A DNA stretch of 24,101 bases from a virus, in the IMG/VR virus record IMGVR_UViG_3300012036_000024, positions 1 through 24,101 of that record; one strand, written 5' to 3'. This document shows positions 1 through 6,530 of this stretch, one piece after another. The first letter of the stretch is position 1; the number at the start of each line of letters is the position of its first letter. The notes below the pieces were generated by a model that saw only the letters and a list, made by a program, of their open reading frames with translations, searched no databases and was not told the DNA's origin. The position numbers were made by a program, and so were the translations under genes.

Positions 1-554
1 CCTGCATTAGGAGCCACTCCCAGAATATTAGTGGCTCTTCCACTGTTATCCATAGTTAACTTAGCTGCATAAGCTAAAGGATTAAAGGTGTAGGGTGCCC
101 CTATTTCGCTTTCAATATCATCTTTTGAAGTTACCAACTTAAAGCTGTCTTCTAGATCTGTACGGTAAGATAGATAACTAACTCTTACACTAGCCTTATC
201 TGCTGTACCTGTAAACCCTGCTAAATCTGCACTTATGATAATATCTTCTCCACTTACTGTGAAGTCTGTATCTTTAATTAATTGAGTTCTCTGGTTTTTA
301 TCCGATCCAGATACTTTATACAATTCTACTGAAACCGTATTGTCTACGTAATTCCTGTAGTCTGAAAAATTCTCTCCGCTGAGTACTAGCTCAGATCCTG
401 TGTAATTTGTTCCGTATGTTGCTTCCTCACTATCCGGATCCAAGTAAAAATATCCTGGGCCAATGACACAAGATTTTAATGTTGGTTCTGGTAAAGGAAA
501 GCTTTGTGTTTTTTGTTTCTGGGTTACTGTAACTCCAGGTCTTGAATAAGCCAT
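1..554 (-). CDS. Contractile tail sheath protein, N-terminal part (cut by window edge)
   Basis: About 184 codons are present and the gene runs off the left edge. The protein starts MAYSRPGVTVTQ, the usual opening of tail sheath proteins (RPGV followed by a beta-strand). Near the cut it has GAPYTFNPLAYAAKL followed by a DNSGRA turn, which resembles the sheath segment where a conserved NPL precedes a helix. In the family, sheath subunits polymerise around the tail tube and contract on infection. The ATG at 554 follows the stop of the upstream gene by one base and has an AAGAGGAA ribosome site inside that gene's end. No TGA codon occurs in the visible part. The sheath call rests on the N-terminus only, but its place directly after neck-type genes fits. 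It implies a myovirus-like virion. Confidence 0.75.
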   Translation of the reverse strand, partial: MAYSRPGVTVTQKQKTQSFPLPEPTLKSCVIGPGYFYLDPDSEEATYGTNYTGSELVLSGENFSDYRNYVDNTVSVELYKVSGSDKNQRTQLIKDTDFTVSGEDIIISADLAGFTGTADKASVRVSYLSYRTDLEDSFKLVTSKDDIESEIGAPYTFNPLAYAAKLTMDNSGRATNILGVAPNA

Positions 555-555
555 C

Positions 556-1443
556 TTATCTTAATTCCTCTTTATTTTGTTGTAATTTTTTTATATTTGG
601 CTGTTGTTTAATTTTCTTTTTATCCCCTCTAAGAAGGATAGAAGCCATGCCCACTGGCGGTGATACAGAGAATAACCCAGCCTCCATAGCTGCTTCCCCT
701 GCTTTTCCAGCTTTACTTTTTTTCTCACTGGCTGCATAACTAAGCCCTGCTACGCCTAAGCCGTTTACTCCAAGAGCTACCGACACAGGTTGCATTGCTT
801 TTCTTTTTTTAATTAAATAGGTTCCCCTATCTGTTTTTCCTTGAACTTCCCTGTCCGGTAACCAGGAAGTTTTACTTTTAATGTAATCTTTTCCGTTTTT
901 TCTAACTAAAACGTCTCCACTAGTTTGGCCCACTGCTTTGCTTCCCAGTACGCTTACTTCTTTATGAACATCTCCTTTAATTTGTCTACCTACAAGCTCT
1001 CCTGTGTTTTTAATAACTTGCCCAGTCCCTTTAAATAAACCTTTGCCCTTTAAATCTTTCATAAGAATATTTAAGTTAGCTGCAGTGTTACCAAGAGATG
1101 TTCTAATTCCCCTGCTTAAAGAAGGGTCAGTGTTCTGCATCGGCCTTGTTTGAATTAAATCTTCGTCCGCTATTTTTGAACCTTTAGATTCCCCAAATGA
1201 TCTTACAGGGTCCCCCTTTACAGTTCCTTTAGAATTTTTACCTAATCTTAAAGCGTGTTCAGGGTTTTTAAAAGACTCCATATAATCTAGAGCTCCTTTA
1301 GCACCTCCTTTTTGATATTTAAGCTTAGTAGTCCTAAAAAATTTACCTAGATTCGTCCTCTCGCCTTTAGCTAAAGCTTTTACGCCCTTTGATATAGAGT
1401 CAAAAAGTGCTGCTTGTTTTTCTAATTCTATGTTTGAATTCAT
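556..1443 (-). CDS. Hypothetical virion protein with K-x-A tag and Gly-rich membrane-like segment
   Basis: A basic protein of 295 aa with no family I recognise. It starts MNSNIELEKQAALFDSI, so it carries the LEKQAAL tag seen in other virion proteins of this window within its first 15 residues. Near residues 222-245 it has a Gly/Ala/Val-rich stretch (VALGVNGLGVAGLSYAASEKK) that ends in Tyr and a Lys-rich run, the same cassette seen in at least seven neighbours. A second hydrophobic patch lies near residues 257-270. It sits between the tail-completion candidate and the sheath gene. It overlaps the upstream gene by 16 bp if TGA at 1440-1442 is sense, or by 4 bp (ATGA) if it is a stop. It ends with TAA. 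A structural or ejected protein is inferred from context only. Confidence 0.6.
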   Translation of the reverse strand: MNSNIELEKQAALFDSISKGVKALAKGERTNLGKFFRTTKLKYQKGGAKGALDYMESFKNPEHALRLGKNSKGTVKGDPVRSFGESKGSKIADEDLIQTRPMQNTDPSLSRGIRTSLGNTAANLNILMKDLKGKGLFKGTGQVIKNTGELVGRQIKGDVHKEVSVLGSKAVGQTSGDVLVRKNGKDYIKSKTSWLPDREVQGKTDRGTYLIKKRKAMQPVSVALGVNGLGVAGLSYAASEKKSKAGKAGEAAMEAGLFSVSPPVGMASILLRGDKKKIKQQPNIKKLQQNKEELR

Positions 1444-2282
1444 TTACTGTCTTCTTTGTAAAATTCTATCGAACTGAGTATTTTATAATACCCGTAAATT
1501 TTTCCGTTATCTGGTACTGTATATAATCTATTATTTCCTTCGGTGGAAGTCAAGTCTGCTCCTGTAATAATGTTTAAAGTCACTGCATCTATATAATCAA
1601 TAGAGTAAGTTTGGCCTTCTGGTGGGTCAAATAGAAGCGTAATCTGGGTACCCTCACTCTGTACTACAAAATCATGGTTCTCTAAGTACTCGTTCCCTTC
1701 TGAGTCATAAACCCTACAATTAAAAAGTCTATCGCTTAAAGAAAGCGTCTCTGCTTTTTTAAAGCCTACCGATACCGGTACATTTACTATTTCCTGGCCC
1801 TGAGCTTGTAGCCTTACAGTACTTTCTTGTCCTAGTCTTGGCCCTTCTAAATCTTGTATTCCTTTAGTCTTTAAAGACTCTTTATACGCTAGTAAAATGT
1901 AAAATAAAATGTTTGCTAACTCATCAGCAACAAAAGAGTTGTCTGACATGCACATAAAAGTCAAAGATCCTCTTCATATATCAGTTATATTATGATTAGA
2001 CTTACGGGTCCCACCTATAGTCTGGTGTAAGTAACTTCCGTTGTTTTTATTAGGTAAAGCTTCTCTTCGGGTAGTATTTGTCCATGAAAAATTTCCTCTG
2101 TCCAGAATAATAGAAGGTCTTTTAGCTGCCACTCCTAGTTCAGTAGAATACTTATCAGTTATAATTATCCCTGTTTTTCTTAAGTCTTCATTCCAAGTGT
2201 ACTTAGAATGATTAGAAAAAAACGTTTGTAAAAAAGAAAGAAATACTCATTTAGCCCTAAGGGATGGAGTTACTTTAAACAT
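1428..2282 (-). CDS. Neck / tail-completion (tail terminator-like) protein, TGA read as Trp
   Basis: Under the standard code this is two fragments; with TGA as Trp it is one protein of 284 aa. In-frame TGA codons give W12 (RAKWVF), W103 (DIWRGS) and W281 near the C-terminus. Two ordinary TGG tryptophans are also present (YTWNED, FSWTNT). The N-terminal half contains RPSIILDRGNFSW and then RGSLTFMCM followed by a helix with many small residues. This layout recalls small neck or tail-terminator proteins in myoviruses, but I cannot name a family. The C-terminal half is predicted beta-rich. It starts at an ATG just after a G8 tract that also acts as a purine-rich ribosome site. The last TGA overlaps the next ATG; read through, it adds WIQT and ends in TAG. 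Position directly before the sheath region supports a head-tail joining role. Confidence 0.55.
2076..2093 (-). repeat. 18-bp exact repeat, copy 1 (encodes NFSWTN)
   Basis: The plus-strand string ATTTGTCCATGAAAAATT occurs here and again at 3777-3794. In both places the minus-strand reading gives Asn-Phe-Ser-Trp-Thr-Asn: inside the tail-completion candidate here, and at the end of the -1 extension of the P-loop gene there. It could be a small duplicated coding fragment or chance. Confidence 0.6.
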
Positions 2283-2284
2283 TA

Positions 2285-2413
2285 TTAGCCCCCCCCTTCC
2301 TTTTCTTGAGCCTTACGTCTTAGCTCTTCTTCTATTTGTCGTATGACAGAGTCTTCTTCTAAAGAGGAAGGCTTACGTTTTACTTTTTTTATAATATCTT
2401 TTTTAGTACTCAT
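2285..2413 (-). CDS. Small charged protein, 42 aa
   Basis: A 42-aa lysine/glutamate-rich ORF beginning MSTKKDIIKKVKRK and ending in a charged helix (RQIEEELRRKAQEKEGGG). Its ATG overlaps the TAA of the upstream connector gene by one base (TAATG). It ends in three glycines encoded by a G8 run just before TAA. The next gene begins two bases after the stop, in the -1 frame relative to this ORF. There is no intervening stop in the -1 frame, so one base of slippage on the G run would fuse this ORF to the 284-aa protein. No homolog is recognised. It is short, but tight coupling on both sides favours a real gene or an N-terminal extension module. Confidence 0.5.
   Translation of the reverse strand: MSTKKDIIKKVKRKPSSLEEDSVIRQIEEELRRKAQEKEGGG
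2289..2296 (-). repeat. G8 homopolymer at gene junction
   Basis: Eight C on the plus strand (eight G in the coding strand) at the 3' end of the 42-aa ORF, a few bases before the next ATG. It may be the ribosome site for the next gene, a ribosomal or polymerase slippage site, or a replication-slippage hotspot. Confidence 0.8.
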
Positions 2414-3222
2414 TATTTATAAGCCTCAATGTTATATTCGTAAATTTGGTCATCTGGGTGAGCTAGAGAAATCTGCGCTTGCTGCTCTATTGGCACTCCT
2501 AGCATTTCTACTGGTCTTACTCTTTGTATATGATACCTTAAATCTTTCTTTACGTCAATTACTACATCACCTGAGGTTAAAATAGGTGTCGGTAGAGTGT
2601 AAAGCACGCTATCACTTGGGTAATATTCTCCTCAAACTAAAATATCTTTATATTTGGGCTCAGTTCTTTTTGTGCCTCTAAAAGGTATAGGTTTGAAAAA
2701 GCCTTCTCTCCACCCTGTTCCCCAGCAATTGCAGTCGTCACAAGTGTTTCCATTTCTTTTAAATAAAGTGCTGTCCCAGGATACTGCACACCTTTGTCCT
2801 CAAGTTCTTTTTTTAAGTAAAATAAAATCGACTCCTGCCTTGTCTTTTTTAAGAGCTAATTTCTTTAATTTAACAATTTTTAGCCAGCGACGATCAGGGG
2901 CTTCATCGTTTACATAGGCATAGCTTTGCGCAGGTTGTATTTCTTCCTCGTCAGTGCTTGTATTCTTAACTTTGATTTTATAGTACCAATCTCTTGTGTG
3001 GGTTCTTAAGCCATCAACCCCGCTATCTTCAAAAAAAGGCATTGAAGATTCAAGACCGCTGTCTATTAAATCGTAGTCCGTTAAATCATTAGAGGGGGCT
3101 TCACTCCGGTACAAAGAAATGCTGTAATCGCTTAAATCCTCTAAAGTGTCTTTAAAGCTTCAGGAGACGTCTAAGTGATCAGGAGAGTTGCGCTCTATTT
3201 TTAACTTTTTAAGCTCTATCAT
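2413..3222 (-). CDS. Connector/neck protein with FN3-like N-terminus and Cys-rich centre, TGA read as Trp
   Basis: One 269-aa protein once TGA is read as Trp; the standard code breaks it in three. The TGA codons give W21 (DVSWSFKD), W141 (KKRTWGQRC) and W197 (ILVWGEYY). Residues 1-90 resemble a fibronectin-III-like strand order: V-S-W-S-F, then SLYRSE, then YYKIKVKN. The centre has QRCAVSWD followed by CDDCNCWGTGW and a PIP turn. I recall this CxxC/GTG arrangement from phage neck or head-tail joining proteins, although I cannot cite a family accession; a small metal-binding knuckle is possible. The ATG directly abuts the TAG of the upstream gene, and its TAA overlaps the next ATG. Context between capsid and sheath genes supports a virion joining role. 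Confidence 0.6.
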
Positions 3223-3693
3223 CTATAAATTTAAATACTCGGAATGTACCCCTCCGTAGGCTCCATTTATATTTTTACTTCGTTTCCAAGACTGGGCTGC
3301 GTTCCTATATCGATTAATTACCATATTATAAAACACAGTATACCTTCCATATTGATCTTGATCTTGAATGGTTACGCCTCCTTGATCTGTATAAGTAAGA
3401 GTATTTCTAGCTGAGAGTAAGCCTTTGCTTACTAGTATATTTAGCATAGCTCCTGTTTGTAAGAGCCTTAAAGGGACTTCGCTAAAAGAATTAAATACCA
3501 TGTCATGGGGGCCAAACTCGTAGCTGAGTTCTCCTAAGGTGTCATCTAAAGCGTAATAAATCTCTAAATCTGTGCTTTCCTCTATACCCTCCAAATCGTT
3601 TTTAACAGCAGTGTCTTGAATGTAAGATCTAGTACGGTCTACATAAGGCTGATCTTCGGTTGGTACGCTTTCTACTATAATATTGCCTGACAT
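3223..3693 (-). CDS. Head-tail connector-like virion protein
   Basis: A 156-aa protein starting MSGNIIVESVPTEDQ, acidic at the N-terminus. It has a central segment VPLRLLQTGAMLNILVSKG and then LLSARNTLTYTDQGG followed by a C-terminal helix rich in Arg and Tyr (VFYNMVINRYRNAAQSW). No enzyme motif is visible. The pattern of an acidic arm, a helical core and a long C-terminal helix suits a connector or completion protein, but this is inference. It is the first gene after a promoter-like site (3720-3748) and is followed without a gap by the FN3-like connector gene. It ends in TAG and contains no TGA. Its only Trp is TGG. Confidence 0.5.
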   Translation of the reverse strand: MSGNIIVESVPTEDQPYVDRTRSYIQDTAVKNDLEGIEESTDLEIYYALDDTLGELSYEFGPHDMVFNSFSEVPLRLLQTGAMLNILVSKGLLSARNTLTYTDQGGVTIQDQDQYGRYTVFYNMVINRYRNAAQSWKRSKNINGAYGGVHSEYLNL

Positions 3694-3719
3694 AATTTAC
3701 TCTTAAGTGTTTTACTTTT

Positions 3720-3748
3720 AATATAAACTATGTTTAAGGCTTAGTCAA
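3720..3748 (-). promoter_or_regulatory. Sigma70-like promoter for the neck gene cluster
   Basis: On the minus strand TTGACT (3748-3743), a 17-bp spacer and TATATT (3725-3720) lie upstream of the gene starting at 3693. Unlike the other sites of this type it leaves a 26-nt leader containing an AAGAG ribosome site. Its boxes match those at 10543-10571 and 19826-19854 exactly. Confidence 0.6.
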
Positions 3749-3773
3749 TTTAAATTTAAAGACTAGGTTTCCC

Positions 3774-3866
3774 TTAATTTGTCCATGAAAAATTGAACTT
3801 TTCAAGAATAGGATTATATTGAGGCTCGCCTATGGTTTCATAGACTTTAAAAGATGCTTCTTTCCC
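3774..3866 (-). other. Candidate programmed -1 frameshift site and 28-codon extension
   Basis: The heptamer GGGAAAG (3866-3860) sits in the P-loop gene with codon phase AAG-GGA-AAG. That is the X-XXY-YYZ phase of the lambda G/GT tail chaperone slippery site. Slipping back one base after K178 continues as EASFKVYETIG and ends ILEKFNFSWTN at TAA (3774), giving 206 aa instead of 187. The -1 frame is closed upstream by TAA just before the heptamer, so it is reachable only by a shift. The extension begins K-E-A-S-F, identical to tags in other virion proteins of this window (VVKEASF, FLKEASF), which argues against chance. A sequencing indel is the alternative. I see no strong stimulatory hairpin. 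Confidence 0.5.
3777..3794 (-). repeat. 18-bp exact repeat, copy 2 (encodes NFSWTN)
   Basis: Second copy of the 18-bp string found at 2076-2093. It lies at the very end of the -1 extension of the P-loop gene, just before its TAA, in the frame that again reads NFSWTN. Confidence 0.6.
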
Positions 3867-4393
3867 TTATAAAAGACTCCCATTTCTGTAAGAGCTCTAT
3901 CTGTGTTTCCGTAATTTTGATTTAAAGACTCTACCCAGAAGTTTCTTGTGTAGTTTTCTTCAAGGCAAATACTTATCAACTCTAATATTGGATCTACTTC
4001 TTCCATTCTTTTATAAGCTTCTACGCTTTCCTTAGTTCTTATAAAGGATGGAGAAGTATTGGCCAAGATAAGGGAAGGCTGCAAAGATATAATAGCCCCA
4101 AAAACTCTTTGCCACTCTTTTATAAAATCAAACTCATCTATAATTACTATGCTTCCTTTTTTAAAAGAGCCAGTATTTAATTCCCCTCTAGCGCCTGAGG
4201 CTACATTAAAATACTTCTTGTCAAAAGATAGAGGCAAATAATGGTAATAAACTCTTTTACTTCCAGTCCTAAAAGGGTCTATAAGAACTATAGGTTTTTT
4301 AGTTTTATAATGCTCTTGTAGAGCCTTATTAAAAGATCTGGTCGTCTTTCCTTGCTGTCTTCCGCTTATTTCTAAATGTAGTATATCTGTCAT
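3830..4393 (-). CDS. Small P-loop ATPase, terminase-ATPase-like
   Basis: A 187-aa protein with Walker A GRQQGKTT (residues 11-18) and Walker B SIVIIDEFDF (81-90). Hydrophobic LILANTSPSF near residue 108 could be a motif III/sensor strand. This order and the Q-rich Walker A resemble terminase-type packaging ATPases, but there is no nuclease domain. It is therefore a stand-alone ATPase rather than a second terminase. It lies between the capsid terminator and the connector genes, an odd place for an ATPase. The ATG at 4393 has no ribosome site; instead a TATATT box lies 6 nt upstream, suggesting a leaderless message. The zero frame ends with TAG at 3830, and a -1 shift at GGGAAAG would add 28 residues. 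DNA handling at the portal or neck is speculative. Confidence 0.6.
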   Translation of the reverse strand: MTDILHLEISGRQQGKTTRSFNKALQEHYKTKKPIVLIDPFRTGSKRVYYHYLPLSFDKKYFNVASGARGELNTGSFKKGSIVIIDEFDFIKEWQRVFGAIISLQPSLILANTSPSFIRTKESVEAYKRMEEVDPILELISICLEENYTRNFWVESLNQNYGNTDRALTEMGVFYKGKKHLLKSMKP

Positions 4394-4399
4394 AGGTTT

Positions 4400-4428
4400 A
4401 ATATAAAAAAAAAGGCGCTCTTAACCAA
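4400..4428 (-). promoter_or_regulatory. Possible promoter overlapping the capsid terminator
   Basis: On the minus strand TTGGTT (4428-4423, partly in the terminator loop), a 17-bp spacer and TATATT (4405-4400) end 6 nt before the ATG at 4393. The -35 match is weak, and the -10 may simply be the end of the terminator T-tract. The geometry equals that of the better sites at 10543 and 19826. Confidence 0.35.
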
Positions 4429-4435
4429 GAGCGCC
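4405..4435 (-). terminator. Rho-independent terminator after major capsid gene
   Basis: A perfect 9-bp stem (GGCGCTCTT / AAGAGCGCC) with a 4-nt loop is followed on the minus strand by nine T (4413-4405). It lies 26 bp past the stop of the capsid gene and before the P-loop ATPase gene, so it should separate abundant capsid mRNA from the neck genes. Confidence 0.9.
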
Positions 4436-4460
4436 TTAAGATTTTAATCTTTCTTATCTA

Positions 4461-5366
4461 CTAAGATAAAGTAAGCTTAGCAGCTGATTTGATGTTGGCG
4501 ATAACCATACCAATAGTTTCGTAAGCTGATAAAGTTACTACGTTTCTCTTCTTATCTATGTCGAACTTAGTATCGTTAAGGATACAAAACTCGCCTAAGA
4601 ATTCTGGTGCTGTGAAGGAGTAGATCGTATTTGCTAGCAAGTCTGTCTTGTTAGAAATGATGATTCTACGGCCATAAAGTGTAGGATACTTAAATCCATT
4701 AATGGCGATTTCTCCTTTAAGAGCTCCGTCTCCAAATGTTCCTTGAGTATTGTTGTTAACAATAAGTCTGTTGAACATTTTGTTATCCATAAGCAAGGTT
4801 TCAGTTTGAAGCTGCTTACCGTCGATTTGATCAAAGAGTTCTCTGATTTTCTTCTCTGGTACTGCGTCGGTTGTACTGTCGTAATTCCCTGTAATCGCGT
4901 TGCTTGAAGCTGTGATAGCTGCGTCAATGTGGTTTAGGAAAGCTTCATCCTCAATCTTCTGAATGTCAAGAACACTATTCTGCTCGATTACCTGTGTTAA
5001 AGGCATTCTGTAGGCAAGTAGTTCTTCTTCAGTCTTCTGAAATTCTTCAGAAGAAATGGCGTGGAAAGCTAGTTCGATTCTTTTACCTTCCATGTAGTTA
5101 GTAGTTGGCTTACCGCGGAAGTTTACTAACATAGCCTTAGAGTCTGGCTCTAATTCTACGATTTTAACTACGCCGTCATGATTTACAGAAACCTGTAAGT
5201 CTGCCTGGCTAACGTACATTGGTGGCAAGATTTGTCTCGCAAACGAGACTTCTCTTAGTTTGTCTCTAACAAAAGCTGCGCCTTCGTTAGCTACTTTTTG
5301 CATTCCTTCGTTGGTGTCTAACCTTTTAAGAAATACGTCATTAATTGTTTTTGCGTCTATACTCAT
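4461..5366 (-). CDS. Major capsid protein, HK97-fold type
   Basis: A 301-aa protein. Visible features are an N-terminal helix-rich region (residues 1-40), an RGKPTTNY / YMEGKRIEL strand region near residue 90, a long helix around NSVLDIQKIEDEAFL and a C-terminal VVTLSAYETIGMVIAN strand typical of the HK97-fold P domain. Residues 22-29 read MQKVANEG, a K-x-A tag like those near the protease, so the N-terminus may be trimmed during maturation. It contains no tryptophan at all, hence no TGA. It follows the decoration-like gene by 18 bp, has the strongest ribosome site in the window (AGGAGGT at 5383-5377), and is followed by a strong terminator, all consistent with the most highly expressed virion gene. 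It ends in TAG. Confidence 0.85.
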   Translation of the reverse strand: MSIDAKTINDVFLKRLDTNEGMQKVANEGAAFVRDKLREVSFARQILPPMYVSQADLQVSVNHDGVVKIVELEPDSKAMLVNFRGKPTTNYMEGKRIELAFHAISSEEFQKTEEELLAYRMPLTQVIEQNSVLDIQKIEDEAFLNHIDAAITASSNAITGNYDSTTDAVPEKKIRELFDQIDGKQLQTETLLMDNKMFNRLIVNNNTQGTFGDGALKGEIAINGFKYPTLYGRRIIISNKTDLLANTIYSFTAPEFLGEFCILNDTKFDIDKKRNVVTLSAYETIGMVIANIKSAAKLTLS

Positions 5367-5376
5367 TTGTATAATT

Positions 5377-5383
5377 ACCTCCT
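5377..5383 (-). promoter_or_regulatory. Strong ribosome binding site of the capsid gene
   Basis: AGGAGGT lies 10 nt upstream of the ATG at 5366 and fixes that start. A full consensus Shine-Dalgarno is rare in this window; the only other clear one precedes the scaffold-like gene at 7136. Confidence 0.85.
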
Positions 5384-5384
5384 A

Positions 5385-5825
5385 TTAAAGTTTAAAGAAC
5401 TCAATTACTGAGTGATCTTTTTGTAAGTGGGCCAGTGTGTGTGAAGCTTTGGTGCAATAAGCTATTGCATCGCCGTCTGCGGCAGTAGTTTCTGCAAGCT
5501 TTCCATCTGTCCCAACCTTAAGTGGGGTACCAGCAGTAGGTGTACCAGTGAACTGGTCTGTTAAAGCTCTGTACTTGCCTAAAAGTGCAGTAAGTCTAGT
5601 GACGCCGGTTGCGCTAGCATCAGGCGAGAAATTAGAAGTACCGTCTCTATAAGACTCAGTCCAGATTTGCACAGCACCAATATCTCCATCAGTAGGCCAG
5701 TCAAATTCATCTTCATTTTTTACAACGAAAGATCCTGTAACGGCTTCTCCTGAATTTAAAAGACTAGTACTTGCAACTGCATCAAAACGAGCATTTTCGT
5801 TTAGATCTGTTAATAATCGAAGCAT
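5385..5825 (-). CDS. Capsid decoration / stabilisation-like protein
   Basis: A 146-aa protein. The C-terminal part has GTPLKVGTDGKLAETTAADG followed by AIAYCTKAS, the small beta-barrel signature (PVKV-dG-lv-A-dG-...-A) common to phage head-decoration and fibre-tip subunits. The N-terminal 80 residues are beta-rich with FSPDASATGV in the middle. Both Trp codons are TGG. It lies immediately upstream of the capsid gene, the usual place for a decoration protein, with an AAAGAGGA ribosome site before ATG 5825 and a TAA stop. It has no obvious K-x-A tag at the N-terminus, in contrast to the scaffold-like genes before it, fitting an outer-surface protein added after maturation. The family assignment is by fold-like pattern only. 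Confidence 0.6.
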   Translation of the reverse strand: MLRLLTDLNENARFDAVASTSLLNSGEAVTGSFVVKNEDEFDWPTDGDIGAVQIWTESYRDGTSNFSPDASATGVTRLTALLGKYRALTDQFTGTPTAGTPLKVGTDGKLAETTAADGDAIAYCTKASHTLAHLQKDHSVIEFFKL

Positions 5826-5844
5826 TTTTTATCCTCTTTTTAGT

Positions 5845-6204
5845 TTAAAATTCGTTTAATATATTTCTTATAAAACGGGATTCTGGTGACCCGCCACCTT
5901 CAGCAGGTTCGTCACTTAAAGTCCCAAGTTCAAAAGAGAATTTGGGGTCACTTATAAGTTCGGCTGCTTTTTCAAAAGTTTCAAGCTCTTCATAACTTTT
6001 TTCTTGAAACTTATTATATTGCTCTTCAAAGTCTTCCACAGGGTACGCTCCTATTTTCATAAAGCGCAGGGAAAGCTCATGAACCTTAGCTGTTTTATGC
6101 AGCTGGCCCGAGAGCTCCTCTATCCTATTTTCTAGGTTTTTATTTTCCCTGTTAAGAGTCCTTATTGCTAAGGCAGCTCTTTTGGTTAGACTTTCTTTAG
6201 ACAT
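5845..6204 (-). CDS. Small coiled-coil head protein with K-x-A tags
   Basis: A 119-aa protein starting MSKESLTKRAALAIRTLNRE. A coiled coil covers about residues 15-40 (NRENKNLENRIEEL). K-x-A tags occur at LTKRAAL, LHKTAKV and FEKAAEL. The C-terminal half is acidic with a GGG linker. Size, acidity, coiled coil and position between the scaffold-like genes and the capsid gene suggest a scaffold or core component cut by the prohead protease. No family is recognised. It ends in TAA with 19 bp to the decoration-like gene and contains no TGA or Trp. Confidence 0.55.
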   Translation of the reverse strand: MSKESLTKRAALAIRTLNRENKNLENRIEELSGQLHKTAKVHELSLRFMKIGAYPVEDFEEQYNKFQEKSYEELETFEKAAELISDPKFSFELGTLSDEPAEGGGSPESRFIRNILNEF

Positions 6205-6209
6205 TTAAT

Positions 6210-6527
6210 TTACTCTGCGTCTTCGCTAGCTGCAGCTTTAAACCCTTGGTACATAATCTGTCCCATTTCGTAAGCTTCTGCTACTTTTTCACGTTGGTAA
6301 AGTTCTTCGGCGTCGGCTTCCATTTTAGCTTCGGCTAGTTTTTCAACATCTTCCTCGCTATAGTTGCCTTCTCCATGCTCTGAAAGAAGAGTTTCGTCTG
6401 CCCATGAGGCATACTTATGGATTAGTTCCATTTCTTCGTTTACTTCTTCTTGAGGTGTTTCCTGCGCCTCTTTAGTTAGTTGCGCATCTTCGTCTCTCAT
6501 TCTGTTAAATGTGTCCATTAAACTCAT
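6210..6527 (-). CDS. Small acidic head protein with K-x-A tags
   Basis: A 105-aa very acidic protein starting MSLMDTFNRMRDEDAQLTKEAQE. Tags are LTKEAQ, VEKLAEA and EKVAEAY. The rest is predicted helical with many Glu. It is preceded by an AGGAG ribosome site and separated from its neighbours by 3 and 5 bp, so it is clearly part of one translation unit with the scaffold-like gene and the coiled-coil gene. Its single Trp is TGG. A core/scaffold role is inferred from composition and position; no homolog is recognised. Confidence 0.55.
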   Translation of the reverse strand: MSLMDTFNRMRDEDAQLTKEAQETPQEEVNEEMELIHKYASWADETLLSEHGEGNYSEEDVEKLAEAKMEADAEELYQREKVAEAYEMGQIMYQGFKAAASEDAE

Positions 6528-6530
6528 TTA

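Noticed and set aside
4634-4927. Minus-strand ORF of 97 codons in an alternative frame within the capsid gene
   Set aside because: It lies fully inside the major capsid gene in another frame, with no ribosome site and composition unlike other genes here.
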